NCBI GenBank assembly: GCA_010093485.1
Contig: MU001512.1
Span: 84,842-148,841, forward strand
Direction of reading: 5' to 3'
From: Karstenula rhodostoma CBS 690.94
Lineage: Eukaryota > Ascomycota > Dothideomycetes > Pleosporales > Didymosphaeriaceae
DNA: 64,000 nucleotides
Positions 1 through 10,345 of the stretch are shown here, in pieces. A program made the position numbers and the translations under genes. Under the pieces are notes generated by a model. The model ran no database searches. It was given only the letters and a program-made list of their open reading frames with translations, and was not told the origin of the DNA. Within the stretch, counting starts at the first letter, position 1; each line of letters opens with the position of its first letter.

Positions 1-1132
1 GTACGCGCCATTTGACATATATTGCAACAGTTATCATATCTTCCAAGGTGAATTGTTTCCCCACGGCCGATGGTCCAAACTGCGTTTCAACAACCTTACA
101 TATGTTAACTATATGCAGTAGCCACCACCGACCTCGCCAGCAGAAACCAGCAACCTCTGCTGCAACTACGTAGAACAGGGGCTGCCGAACCCGACGTCCC
201 TGAATTACAAACTATACGCGGGCATTACTTCGGTTCTAGCAGCTTCCTTGGTAAGCCCCGTCTTACCACAGCCACTGTGGTGAGGATAGAGATGCTCAGC
301 TTCATAACAACTTTGCGATTACATCCATAACTTCCAGGTAACTAAATCTAATGCATCTCTCTTGTTGAGACTGAACTGTAGCTTCCTAATCAACAACTAT
401 GTATGTAGTTCCGTAGCTTGACACCCGAGCGACCATGCCTTGTATATCTCGCAGTCGCTCGCTAGTTCGACTTGTTCAAGTAAGCACTGGCAAACCCCTC
501 TACATATGCATTATATCTCGCGGTCCCATCTTACTAACTATTTCGGCAATTCTTCCAACCTGTGGACACAGGCAATTGGGCAGTCGGTTCATTTTACCGA
601 GAACTTTTGCTGGGTACTTTGCAACTCATCTTCCTCCTATACAGCCTCGTGGCTAGGCTGCGTCGCGTCAACGAGCTCGCTCTGTGTCACGCTGCACATG
701 TGCGTTCGAACCAGGCTCTGCGCACTGGAGAGTGTGCCCATGGAAGTGCGGTGCTAAAGTATCAGCGTATTAAGGATGAAATGTGAAGCCAGGGTCTTCT
801 TGTAAGGTATTTTTAGTGCCGGTACCGCCCATGCGCAGCAGTTCGTCTCGGTTGCAAGCATTTGTTTGCTAGGGTAGACAACCGAGGTCCAATCAGCACC
901 ACTACGCGCCAATTTCATGAAACTCTGACCGCCGATCCCAGTAGCTGCGGCGGCAGCAGATTGACACGGCGCGTAATGCTGTGGCCGATTCAGTGGGTGC
1001 GAGAAGCTCCTCCGTGCTACTTATAAGACCACCGCAAAGCTACTTCGTGCCTCATTGTCCTTCAAAACGTCTTCAGTCTCTAAATTACTTTTGCGCGCTT
1101 GGTCAAATTCTCCAATCCGTCCCAGAAGCATC
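1..1132. other. Left-edge intergenic stretch, no supported gene
   Basis: The open frames here are short, overlap one another on both strands, and show no domain, signal peptide or splice pattern that I recognise. The right part is the upstream side of the short paralogue at 1133-1450. Confidence 0.5.
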
Positions 1133-1450
1133 ATGGCCCGTCCATCGCAGAGTGAAGTATCGGTTGAAGACAGTGCTTCGGTTGGAGACAGTGCTTCAGT
1201 GTTTTCATTGCGCTCTTCCGAATACAATGACAATGACGAACAAACGGTGTTTGAGAGCACCTTACACACTGTATAAGAGTGACACCCTGATTTAGGTGTA
1301 GACATCGGTGAATCTAACCGTCCCTTCTACAACTTAATATACAGCTTCTTCAACCAAAACTCGAACTCTGCATCGACACATGCAGAAGTTACAAAGAAGA
1401 CGTCCTCCGCGAAGTCTAAGGTCACTGCCAAACATAAACCATCCAAATAA
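1133..1450 (+). pseudogene. Short or decayed paralogue of the 5008-6328 surface-protein gene
   Basis: The frame from the ATG at 1133 contains ASVFSLRSSE...DEQ..FE, matching ASVFSLRSSE...DEQ..FES in the gene at 5008-6328. Homology resumes beyond the intron position: GESNRPFYNLIYSFF here against DEPNLAFYSKMYDFF there. The intact gene has a GT donor directly after the FE codons; here the same position reads GC (1257-1258). An acceptor TAG ends at 1301. Removing 1257-1301 (45 nt) joins both halves in the same phase as the intact gene and gives about 90 residues ending at TAA 1448-1450. Read unspliced, the frame stops at 1274-1276. The piece lacks the signal peptide, Gly-rich region, Cys module and GPI tail. 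It is either a dead partial copy or a tiny gene using a GC-AG intron; I cannot decide. The similarity is visible at protein and DNA level; the function is unknown. Confidence 0.6.
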
Positions 1451-2387
1451 TCGGACGCCTAGAAGGCCCACTCAACGTTCAAAGCCTCATAGCGGAGACG
1501 ATAGTCAAGAATGCGCCTATTTTCTAAGAACAAACTACCTCCTCAACGATTGGGCATTCTAGTCGAAGGGTATACGAGTGTGGCTACGAAGTGTTCAGGA
1601 TGAAGACAGATGAAAATGACTGGTTTGGTTGGCGAAGACCGAATGCCCAGCCCTATAAGACACTCTACCATCGGATGGGATGGCGATGTCTGGGAGTTCT
1701 GAGAAAGAGCCTACATCTGCGAGAGTTATACCCAACATCTATGTACAGACCGGGAAACCCCAGGTCTGATAATCTTCATCTTCTAAAAGCACATAAACGC
1801 CTAAATCCATATAGATAATAGCAAAATCTGCTACAAGCCTCGACTGCCTATCTTTCTGAGCAATATCTACCTATACCAGGATATTACCTTCTTGTTCTCT
1901 ATGTCTTATTGTCGCTAGCATGTCTGTGACACGGATACCAGCCGTCACAGTACCTCCTTCAGAGTATTATTCGCAGTTACTCCATTAAATATGTACCAGG
2001 GCTCGGAATAGCAAGGAGGCTAACAGTGGCATAGATATTCCGATTAAATTTATATGATCTTAGGAGCGGAGTCTATCATATAAAGCCATACATTGAACAT
2101 TTGCTATAACAGCTTTACTGATGACACTGTAAAGCCTTTATAACGACTTGACGAGCGAGATCATGCCTTAAGAAGGTTTAATTGGAGTATGTTCTAGATG
2201 GATACGAGGGATACGACTATGGGAACTGCGCATAGCTCGGGCACTTGCAGTTTAAGTTGGATAGGCAAAAGCGTATATAGAACTATTACTTGTAATCAAT
2301 CATGATTTGCGTTGGAAGTAGAACTAAAGTCATAACCTCTTTATGCAATTGCATCGTCGACCAATCGACAGTAGCCACGAGATTGAC
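1451..2387. other. Intergenic, AT-leaning, no supported gene
   Basis: No frame longer than about 80 codons has recognisable content. The stretch lies beyond the 3' end of the HET gene and becomes AT-richer around 1850-2300. I found no extension of the paralogue homology past 1450. Confidence 0.5.
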
Positions 2388-4490
2388 TTATATTATTTTG
2401 TACTCAGAACTAGAGAGTGCCGCATGGATAAGCTCTCCTTGCATTGCACCACATATGTGTGCGGGACCAATTATGCTGTACGCATCTCTGGCAACTTTGC
2501 GTATCACTAGTGGCGCCTTGACTCCAAAGAAGATCACCACATCGTCTTGAGGCCTGGTGTCTTCAGGTACATAGCCCAGTAGCCCACCATGTAGGATAGC
2601 GGGACGCATCCCCCAAGCTGACCGGAACAGCGACTCTGCAAATTGGCTGATCGTACTGTCGTCGGGGCCATATCTATCAGATTCCCGGCCTAGGAGCGTT
2701 GTCCAACGTTGGTAATCAACCAGAGCCAACATGCCTGCTTTCGTCCCGAAACGCTTGAAGTTGGAGGTGCTGTTCAACGCTCCGGGACCTTCACGGAAGA
2801 GTAATTCCGCTAAATTTATGCTTGTTGATCTTACTCCAGGCTCTTGGGCTTCAGCATCGTCGATCAGGGACACGAGGGACGCTATCCAATGTACCCACCA
2901 GGACCAAAATGAGGCCAAGGGCAGTGATCGGGGTTCGAAAAGTGTCTCAATGTCCATGTTGGAAATGTGGATACCAAGTTGCAGATACGCATGAGCTATA
3001 GTCTCCACTATTATTTTCTTCTTCTCTGGAGAATATTCTTCGGAGACAGCGCGAAGATTGCCCACTTTGACTGTTCTTTCATGCAGCCCTGAAGCGAGTA
3101 CAGTAGCGGAGAATCTCTCCATGGTGGCCCTTACGTTTCCAATGCTGGTACCACTCATGATAAGTGCATGCTTATACTTCGCGTGGGGATAGGATGCAAT
3201 GGCCACTCGCTGAGACGTGCTTCCAGAAGCAGTGTACTTAGCGAACTTGTTGGAACCTTTCTTTGACCAGTCATATGCCCACGATGGGAATCCCTCGTCC
3301 ATAACACTCTTTCGAAAGTTGTACGGTCTGAAAGTAACCAGGATCTCCAGGAATCCCTCAGAAAGGAGGAAACGAGACGCATCAGTGTAGACATCCGCAA
3401 CACTCAATGCGTACTCAACTCTAATTCCACCTGACATCTCGGCTAGACCCAAACGGGCGTAGATTATGTCTCTAGGGTTTGATGCTTGGTGTAGAGGAGG
3501 GTCGTTAAAGTACGCTCCGCCCAGGACATCTAGGAGAGAACGTTTCTGCATACACATAGTGCGTGCTGTTAAGCAGCCTAAGAAACGATGATCGAATCGA
3601 GAGATAGGTCCATTTTGAGGGTTGGTATGCGTATCTCGCAGTGAGTTGGCCAGACTGAGAGCAAGGAAGATACGTCTGTGTGATGTGTGCTTCGGCCCAA
3701 AATGGAAGGTCGATGTGCGTGCCCTGCCCATCTCTTGTAAGATCCACATCCTCGAGAAGTAAGCATTCTGCGAGAGAGTTCTCATGGACGACAGCTCGCT
3801 GTGCAATGATCTGTCGGACATGGTAGCTTGACGTAACGCGATGGAAAATTCGGTCCAGGCAGGTTGGGTTTGGTTCGATAGTCGTTGCGTGCTGGCCAAG
3901 TAAAAGCAAACCTCGAGCCAGCTTTCCTCTGGTAAGCGGTCCGGCGAACCCATGAGCCGCTCTGACAGTGCCCAGGTCTTGTCGGCCACATCGAAAGCAG
4001 CATTGATACTGCGCACCGATCCGGCTTCCTCATCGTATCGAGGACCTAGCCAGGCGTGCACCTCTTTCGCTTGGGAGTATATGGACTTCATAAGCGGAAC
4101 TTGCCAATCCTTCTCTTTTCTGACATCCAATGGATCCTGGTTGATACAAAGAGCATCTGTCCAGATCGTAATCCTTCCGTATTTCTGTCGCAAATGTCTC
4201 AGGGCTCTAGCCAAGCTGCTACCAATGCTGTGGACGTATGTCTGTCGCGACTTGCCAGGTAACTTAGAAGCCAAATATTCGCGAGCGCTTCTTTCATATT
4301 TGATCACGATGTTTGATCGATCGTTGTCAGGATCTCCCCAAACATACGAGAGAGCGGAAAAGTGCGCGCCCTTCAATTCAACATGGCGGAGTGTTCCGCA
4401 GAGTGGGTCATCGAGCTCGTTGGCGGCTTCCAGATCCAACAATCTGATCTCTTCACGTTTCTGCTCCAACGGTCGATACACGATACTCAT
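2388..4490 (-). CDS. HET-domain (heterokaryon incompatibility) protein
   Basis: Single-exon gene of 700 residues with a true ATG at 4490. The HET domain (PF06985 type) lies near residues 44-240. It shows FSALSYVWGDP (44-54), the block around ITIWTDALCINQ (108-118), and a following KSIYSQAKEVHAWLGP segment (135-150). The remaining ~450 residues are the usual poorly conserved C-terminal part. HET proteins act in fungal non-self recognition and can trigger cell death on fusion; which partner this one senses cannot be told from sequence. It is transcribed away from the GPI-protein gene at 5008, so the two share a 517 bp intergenic region. The frame is intact, unlike the HET relic at 51789. The family call is firm; a specific role is not. 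Confidence 0.93.
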   Translation of the reverse strand: MSIVYRPLEQKREEIRLLDLEAANELDDPLCGTLRHVELKGAHFSALSYVWGDPDNDRSNIVIKYERSAREYLASKLPGKSRQTYVHSIGSSLARALRHLRQKYGRITIWTDALCINQDPLDVRKEKDWQVPLMKSIYSQAKEVHAWLGPRYDEEAGSVRSINAAFDVADKTWALSERLMGSPDRLPEESWLEVCFYLASTQRLSNQTQPAWTEFSIALRQATMSDRSLHSELSSMRTLSQNAYFSRMWILQEMGRARTSTFHFGPKHTSHRRIFLALSLANSLRDTHTNPQNGPISRFDHRFLGCLTARTMCMQKRSLLDVLGGAYFNDPPLHQASNPRDIIYARLGLAEMSGGIRVEYALSVADVYTDASRFLLSEGFLEILVTFRPYNFRKSVMDEGFPSWAYDWSKKGSNKFAKYTASGSTSQRVAIASYPHAKYKHALIMSGTSIGNVRATMERFSATVLASGLHERTVKVGNLRAVSEEYSPEKKKIIVETIAHAYLQLGIHISNMDIETLFEPRSLPLASFWSWWVHWIASLVSLIDDAEAQEPGVRSTSINLAELLFREGPGALNSTSNFKRFGTKAGMLALVDYQRWTTLLGRESDRYGPDDSTISQFAESLFRSAWGMRPAILHGGLLGYVPEDTRPQDDVVIFFGVKAPLVIRKVARDAYSIIGPAHICGAMQGELIHAALSSSEYKII

Positions 4491-5007
4491 TGCTGCAAAG
4501 ATGGACGGTGGATGCCTGAGGCCATGCGGGTGGACAACACCGCGATTGAATAGTTATCCGTGGCGGTATGCAAGCTAATTCAATTAGGTAGTCCCTGGAC
4601 GACATTTAGTTCGCAAATGGAACACGAAAGTGTGCGCTCGGACGAATGGCCAGCGGACATGCATGGGTCGATATTTCAGGTCAGACGCGGACCCTTGTTG
4701 CTGGGGGTTTTTTTAGTGATCGGTATGGGCCATGTCCAGTCATTGGCCTCGGTTACCAGTTTTTGCTCAGGCAGCCCTTGTGAGGCTGAGCGCACGAGGC
4801 AATCGATTGGGGGCCAAAATGAGGTCAGCTCCAATCACGCCCATGCCTGCCAGCCTCGTTAATCTCAGTCCGCTGATTCTGGTTACTGCTGTGGCCGCAA
4901 TCTGACACAGCCCGAGGGGCGGGACGATCCACGTATAACCGATGCAGCACTTTGGGCTTCTGGCCAGGACAACCTCGAGGCTTCTCAGCGACAATTTTTG
5001 CTTCGAC
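4491..5007. promoter_or_regulatory. Divergent intergenic region, HET gene / GPI-protein gene
   Basis: 517 bp between two outward-facing start codons (4490 on minus, 5008 on plus), so it must hold both promoters. I see no clear consensus element that I would name. Confidence 0.5.
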
Positions 5008-6328
5008 ATGATGTTCCCGATCTTGTCGCTCCTACAGGTGCTTCTATGCAGTCTTGTAGTATTTGTGTCACTTGGGAATGCAACTAATCCCCTCCCAGCC
5101 CCTAGGCCAGTCGCTGTAGCGACAAGTTTTGTCCCCGACGCTTCTAAGTTGATTCCCATCCCGCTTAAGGCAGTTGCACCTAATAGGCGCGGATCTGGCG
5201 GCGGGAGCAAAGGCGGCGGAAGCGGCGGCGGAAGAGGTGGAGGCGGTAGGAACAGTAAGGGTGGATCCAGGAGTGGCAGGAAGACTCTCCCCAGGCTCAG
5301 ACCATTGCCGCGGGAAGAGGATGAAATAACGGCCGAAGACGATGCCTCGGTCTTCTCTCTAAGATCATCCGAGGACGAAGAAGGAGATGAGCAAGTGCTG
5401 TTCGAGAGTAAGTTCTGCACGCTCTGTATGAAGACGACAACCTGACCCACAAATAGGCTTTGACGAACCCAACCTTGCCTTCTACTCCAAGATGTACGAC
5501 TTCTTCGCAGTGAAGGAGAATTATCTTCCGACCGGGGCCGAAAACCCATATGCAGAAGCCACCGACACACCGCAAGATCCATTCCCGAGTAACGGCTGGC
5601 GGGATCGTCCTACAGGGAAACCTATTAGGATAACAAGAACGGCTTCATCGCCGACTGAGCATGAGGTCACTGCTACATTCCGTCCTACTGAGGCTACAGA
5701 CGCTTGCAAGGCTTGGTCGACCCTCAGATCTTTTTGTGGAAACGCAGGTCAAGATTGCGCATGTTATTCTGGCACATATTACGTACCCGACCAGTGGAAC
5801 TCTCTAGCCGACGCTTGTGCGAGTGTTGCCAGCAAGTGCTCCGGAACGGACGAACACGACGACGTCTGGTGCCGTTTTGGAAGCACGGCGTACGACTACA
5901 ACACTTACTGTCCGGACTTGCCACGGGACGAAAGCGTCACATCTGCGAAGTTTGCAGAAATCGCCAACCTACCGGAAGATTCGGGCGGAGAGCCCATGGA
6001 AACTCCGAATTCCACACCCGATGAACCCACCACACGTGACGATCTGGGATCTACGCCGGAGGAGGAGACGACCACGTCCGATGAGCCAGTCGTGTTGGAG
6101 ACATCGAGTCCCAGCAGTACACCTGCAACCAACCCCGCCCAAACTACAACAGAATCTTCTATAGTCCTCATATTCTCCACTGGTTTCCCCTCCGATTTCC
6201 CCGCTTGTCTGCCTTCCTGTGGGGCAACATCTGCTCCTACCGGATCGTGGTCTTCACGTTCTCTGGATCCTATCCTCGCCAGTACTTTTGCTTGGTTGAG
6301 CTTACTCACGGCCATGTTGTTTCTATGA
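5008..6328 (+). CDS. Secreted Cys-rich protein with predicted GPI anchor
   Basis: Two exons, 5008-5407 and 5457-6328, with intron GTAAGT...TAG of 49 bp in phase; 423 residues. I chose the ATG at 5008 because the hydrophobic signal peptide (MMFPILSLLQVLLCSLVVFV, cleavage near SLGNA) follows at once; an in-frame ATG at 4942 would bury it. In order: signal peptide; Gly/Ser/Arg-rich low-complexity stretch (about residues 53-85); an acidic segment with ASVFSLRSSE; a conserved-looking FDEPNLAFYSKMYDFF piece across the splice site; a module with eight cysteines (from DACKAW to YNTYCPDL); a long Thr/Ser/Pro/Glu stalk; and a hydrophobic C-terminus (FAWLSLLTAMLFL) typical of a GPI-attachment signal. 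It is probably a cell-wall or plasma-membrane surface protein. I do not recognise the Cys module as a named family. A partial relative lies at 1133-1450. Confidence 0.8.
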
Positions 6329-6814
6329 AGAGATCATCTGCAACGCTTCCGTTAAGCATTTTCCAAAAGTTGAAGAAAGAGTGGGGATCTAATAGCAGCC
6401 TCGGCGTTTCGCATGCGCGCAGGCAAAATTTAACGCATGAAGAGCCATCGTCATACATGAAGTCGGCCACGGAATGTTCACTGCAATATTTGCATCGGCG
6501 ACCTCACACAATGTTCGTAAGCTGTTGGAAGATGTACAGGATGAGAGAGAAATGTAATGAGAAGAGAAGTTGAGCAAAGGCAAGAGCTAGCAGGTCGGAG
6601 ACAGTGAGCCGTATGCGGCCAGACAGTATTGAGTGGTGATGCAACCGCGAGGAAGAAAGGATAGAGAAGTCATTTTGATACCCATTTGCGTTTTCGCTTT
6701 CGCTGAATAGACATCCCGTAACCAAACCATGCATGTTATATGTGACGTGAATGTCAACCTAACTGTACAAGCTAGTCGCCATTCCAACATAACGGAGTCA
6801 CCTTGCGCGTCAAA
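6329..6814. other. Convergent 3' intergenic region
   Basis: 486 bp between the 3' ends of two converging genes. The frames present are short and show nothing recognisable. Confidence 0.5.
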
Positions 6815-8170
6815 CTACCACAGATCAAATTTCACGAGACCCGCCTCCCCAAGACCCGCCAAATCGCCCGCTGCCCCACCATACTTCACTCCATCGAAGT
6901 CTTCCTTCACATTCGGCTTCTTCCATGTATTCCGTCCGGCCTTCGTCTTCTGCGACCCCAACGCCTCATTCATTCGCGCCATACGATTCCTCGGCTTCTT
7001 CGGAGAAAGCCCACTCTTCAACAGTTGCTCGACCAGCTTCTCATTCGTCTCATCCAAAACAGACTGTAGCTTCACGCGCTTCTTCATAACGAGCATGTGG
7101 AGACAGATATTGACCCAGGTGCTCAGCTCCTCGATGTCTATTGCCGCGAGCGTGGTCGGGTAGTAGGGATCGTGCCACCATGCGTGGTCGAAGTGCTTCT
7201 TGTCGATGGTCTTGTATAGGATTTTGCGGACCTGCCTCGCTAACTCCTGGAGGCTTTGCTTGTTTGAGATGCGTAATTGAATGATGGGGGCTGCGCTGTT
7301 GGCTGGCGGCGAGAGATCGGCTAGGAGGGTTGTGAGATTGTAGATGAGGTTGTCCGTACGCTCGAGGAGTGCTTTGGTGATTTGGACTTGGAGGATGAGT
7401 TGGCGGTGTTCCATCATGTCTAAGAGACCGTCCTGGATGAACAGCACACCGACTTTGGGTACCACAGTGTCTAAGGAGCAGCCTAAGCGTGGGGCAGTGG
7501 CACCAATGCCATTAATATAGATAGGTGTGAGGTACAGTCCAAGTGCAGGAACGTGCAATCGATGTTTGTTCTGTGTTCGGATCGCGGCATCAAGCTGTTG
7601 GGCATTTGTGGGGTCAACAGTTGCTGAGTTGACTTGTTGATGCGGCGTATGGTTGTCGACAAAGTGGACCTGTTTCTTCTTTTGGAACGCTTCCTTGAAC
7701 CGTGAACAGGCGGTCGCGAACATCGGTTTCATCATGCCCACTTTGTGGTCATCTGCGTTACATACTGTGAACTCGTAGCCAAAGAGCTTGACTAAGGGCA
7801 GCGGCTTATTGCGATACTGCTCGAACCATCGCAGAGACCCCAGTCCAAGAACGAGATGGCCAGCGGCACCGACGATGCAGTACTTCGTCATTGTCCAGGT
7901 CAGTCCGGGAATAAGGTAAATCAGCATTGCAACCAAGACCAGGCACAGCCAATGGTGGATCTTCAGGGTGCCAAAGACGGCGCCTGCGACCATGGAAGTC
8001 AGATAGAACCCTATCCTGCAAGCTATGGCGACCTTCGGGCGGATATCATTCGTCCAATACTTCGTCCAATGGTTTTCCCGGGTACTCTGCACAAGAGAGT
8101 CCCTGAATTTGGGTACTTTTTCACATTGCTGGGAGCCCTCGTGGGGAGCTCTGCGGGAGTGTTCGTTCAT
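6815..8170 (-). CDS. Multi-pass membrane protein of unknown function
   Basis: Single exon, 451 residues from the first true ATG at 8170; the open frame continues upstream to 8296 without another ATG. Near the N-terminus three hydrophobic stretches follow each other: about residues 47-67, 72-92 and 94-115 (YCIVGAAGHLVLGLG). The rest is soluble and mixed helical, ending in a basic segment with KSGLSPKKPRNRMARMNEAL near the C-terminus. This layout suggests an N-terminal membrane anchor with a large cytoplasmic domain, but I do not recognise the family. It converges with the GPI-protein gene and lies downstream of glyoxalase II on the same strand, 445 bp away. Confidence 0.75.
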   Translation of the reverse strand: MNEHSRRAPHEGSQQCEKVPKFRDSLVQSTRENHWTKYWTNDIRPKVAIACRIGFYLTSMVAGAVFGTLKIHHWLCLVLVAMLIYLIPGLTWTMTKYCIVGAAGHLVLGLGSLRWFEQYRNKPLPLVKLFGYEFTVCNADDHKVGMMKPMFATACSRFKEAFQKKKQVHFVDNHTPHQQVNSATVDPTNAQQLDAAIRTQNKHRLHVPALGLYLTPIYINGIGATAPRLGCSLDTVVPKVGVLFIQDGLLDMMEHRQLILQVQITKALLERTDNLIYNLTTLLADLSPPANSAAPIIQLRISNKQSLQELARQVRKILYKTIDKKHFDHAWWHDPYYPTTLAAIDIEELSTWVNICLHMLVMKKRVKLQSVLDETNEKLVEQLLKSGLSPKKPRNRMARMNEALGSQKTKAGRNTWKKPNVKEDFDGVKYGGAAGDLAGLGEAGLVKFDLW

Positions 8171-8615
8171 GTTTTTGGTTGTGGATGCTGGGACGTCCGT
8201 GTTCACCGCCCTCGGACAGACGGCGAATGTCGAGTGGTGATACCACTTGATTTGTGTACGTGTATGTTTGTTTGCTAGATTTTCCGGTGCAAACAACGGG
8301 AAAAGGCCACTTGTCGTACGGGGTTAAGTATTCAGTTGATCCCTTCCGCGCGATGCGAAGTGGGTATGATAACAGCGTGGCGATTAGGAAAGGGGTTCTT
8401 TTATATGGCCCGGAGCCTTCTGCGAGGGGTCGAAGACATAATAGGTTCAGTGAAAGATCGTGGTTGGTCTGTATTTGGTCGTAGCGTAGGGAGACTTTAC
8501 AGATCAACACACTTGCCGAATTCAGGAAGTAACACACATCAGTGAAAGTCTGGTTTTTGCATTACATTTCCTACTACTACATGCGACACCGGCAAAGGTC
8601 ATGTTTTGCCATTCC
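8171..8615. other. Intergenic between glyoxalase II and membrane-protein genes
   Basis: 445 bp holding the 3' side of the glyoxalase gene and the 5' side of the membrane-protein gene. No further gene is supported. Confidence 0.45.
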
Positions 8616-9626
8616 TCAAGAACGGTCTTTCATCTCGCGGAGCGTCTTCATAACTTCAACTGGTTCCTCTTTGCCAACCAGTCGCTGGATGTCTGGATCG
8701 CTCACGCGCATAAAAACGTTATGTTTCTATTGGTTGTTAGATGGCGTTCATAAAGTGGCACACGACCACGAAACTTACCTTCTCATCGCCGATAGTGAAT
8801 TTGCCCTGGGTCTCCTTGTTTGCTTGGGAGTACTCATCGAGCTTCCGAATGGCCTCATTATCCAACACCTTCTTGGCGAAACGCACGTTTCCTTTTGTGT
8901 ATTCATGGCCTGGATAGACCTTGGTATCGTCTGGAAGTGCCGCGAGGACCTCGTTTAGCGCTTTGTGCATTTCGGTTGCATTGCCCTCGAAGAAGCGGCC
9001 GCAACCACCGATGAAGAGGGTGTCGCCGGTGAACACAGCACGGTCAGTTCCGTCCTCAAAGTAGAAACAGATGCTGTCCTGGGTGTGGCATGGTGTGTGA
9101 AGCGCAGTCACCTTGATGCTCTCGCCAATCTTGAATTGCGACTTATGCGCTGGGGTCTCAGACACCTGGGTGCAGTCCTTTCCGCCGATAATCGGGAGCT
9201 TGTAGTGCTTGAGCTGTTCTACAGTTAGACACCTTCACGAAGGCTTTCCGATGGGCTTACGATTTCAGAGTTGCCTCCAGCGTGGTCGTGGTGGCTTTTG
9301 CTGGTCAGTGCACGTCAATTGAGAGATGTACATTCACATACTGGTGAGTGTTTATTATCTTCGAAAGTTTGATCGCGCTGCTGGCAGTCTTCTCTTTCAA
9401 CACAGGTAGCACTCTAGTTGTAAAAATTAGTGTACGTCCCAACTATAGCAGAACACAAACCTACTCAGGCGGGTTTGCAGGGTCGATGATGACTGATTCC
9501 TTAGACTTGTCATCGGTCACGAGGTAAGCGTAGTTGTTGCCCGTTCCCTCCCCTGCCGTGTGTTCAGTTTATGCTACTGCGCTCCATCACGGTGCTCTTA
9601 CACATGGGAATCGATTGGATATGCAT
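8616..9626 (-). CDS. glo2: Hydroxyacylglutathione hydrolase (glyoxalase II)
   Basis: Six exons on the minus strand: 9626-9602, 9552-9465, 9413-9342, 9294-9261, 9213-8779 and 8726-8616, joining to 254 residues, the normal size for the enzyme. It hydrolyses S-D-lactoylglutathione to D-lactate and glutathione, the second step of methylglyoxal detoxification. It starts MHIQSIPMWEGTGNNYAYLV, as the family does. The metallo-beta-lactamase metal ligands are visible: THHHHDH (residues 60-66, fitting THxHxDH), HTPCHT with His116, FTGDTLF with Asp137, and YPGHEYT with His176. The acceptor used for exon 4 (AAAAG at 9295) was chosen over a nearby CAG because only it restores the THxHxDH motif. No targeting peptide is visible, so it is probably cytosolic. 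The high intron density for a short gene is notable but not alarming. Confidence 0.95.
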
Positions 9627-10345
9627 GGCGCGGGATGCGGTAGGCTTGATGACGTTAGCTCTTTCGTAATCGGAAGGCATTGCGACGGCGCAACTGACTC
9701 TGGCGATAGACCGAGCAGAGAACCTGAAGGTAGATTGCCTGATATTACAGGCGAGCAAGCTCATAAGGAAGCAGCGTAGAAGTAATGGCGTTGGTGTTAG
9801 GGACATGCAGTGGCCAATCCCAAGGATGACGTTTCTGCACTATCGATAAGGTCACGTGCGGTTTCTACCGGCATTAGGCTAACTCCGCAAGCTCATCTCC
9901 AATCTCTCTCTTTTCCTCAGCCATCCCTTCACTCGTGCCCACGTATTCAAAGTTCGTCGAACGAAATGCAAGTCTGTTTCGTTTTCCTCGTGCCTCCAAC
10001 TCGCACAAGTGCCCACGTCCTGACAGTAGTGAGCGAACCCACTTCAGTAGGTGGAAAAGTTGATGAGGGAGGGCACCATGTATCTTAGCCAGCTATTCTT
10101 TTGATTTGCAAGTGATCGTGGCCAGAATCAAAACCGAAACCTTTGCCGGAACCTCTTATTCCTTCTTACGTCCAAGTTCTAGTTTTTCTTATCCTCTGAA
10201 ACTTAGAGCACAGTAGCAATCATAAGCAGAAGCTGACACTGCAGGCCCCCAAGCCTCAAAAGCATGGCAGATTGAAATAACACCCTTCTCAATAATCACG
10301 GCACTGCTTAGCTCTTGCTCAAATCACCTGTGGTATATTTCCTAG
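9627..10345. other. Intergenic upstream of glyoxalase II
   Basis: About 720 bp with only short shadow frames. It contains the glyoxalase II promoter on the left. I looked for the Cys6 zinc-cluster exon that should precede the regulator fragment at 10346 and did not find one. Confidence 0.45.

Noticed and set aside
4767..5582. Minus-strand frame of 271 codons with long Pro/Leu runs.
   Set aside because: Antisense of the Gly-rich spacer in the GPI-protein gene.
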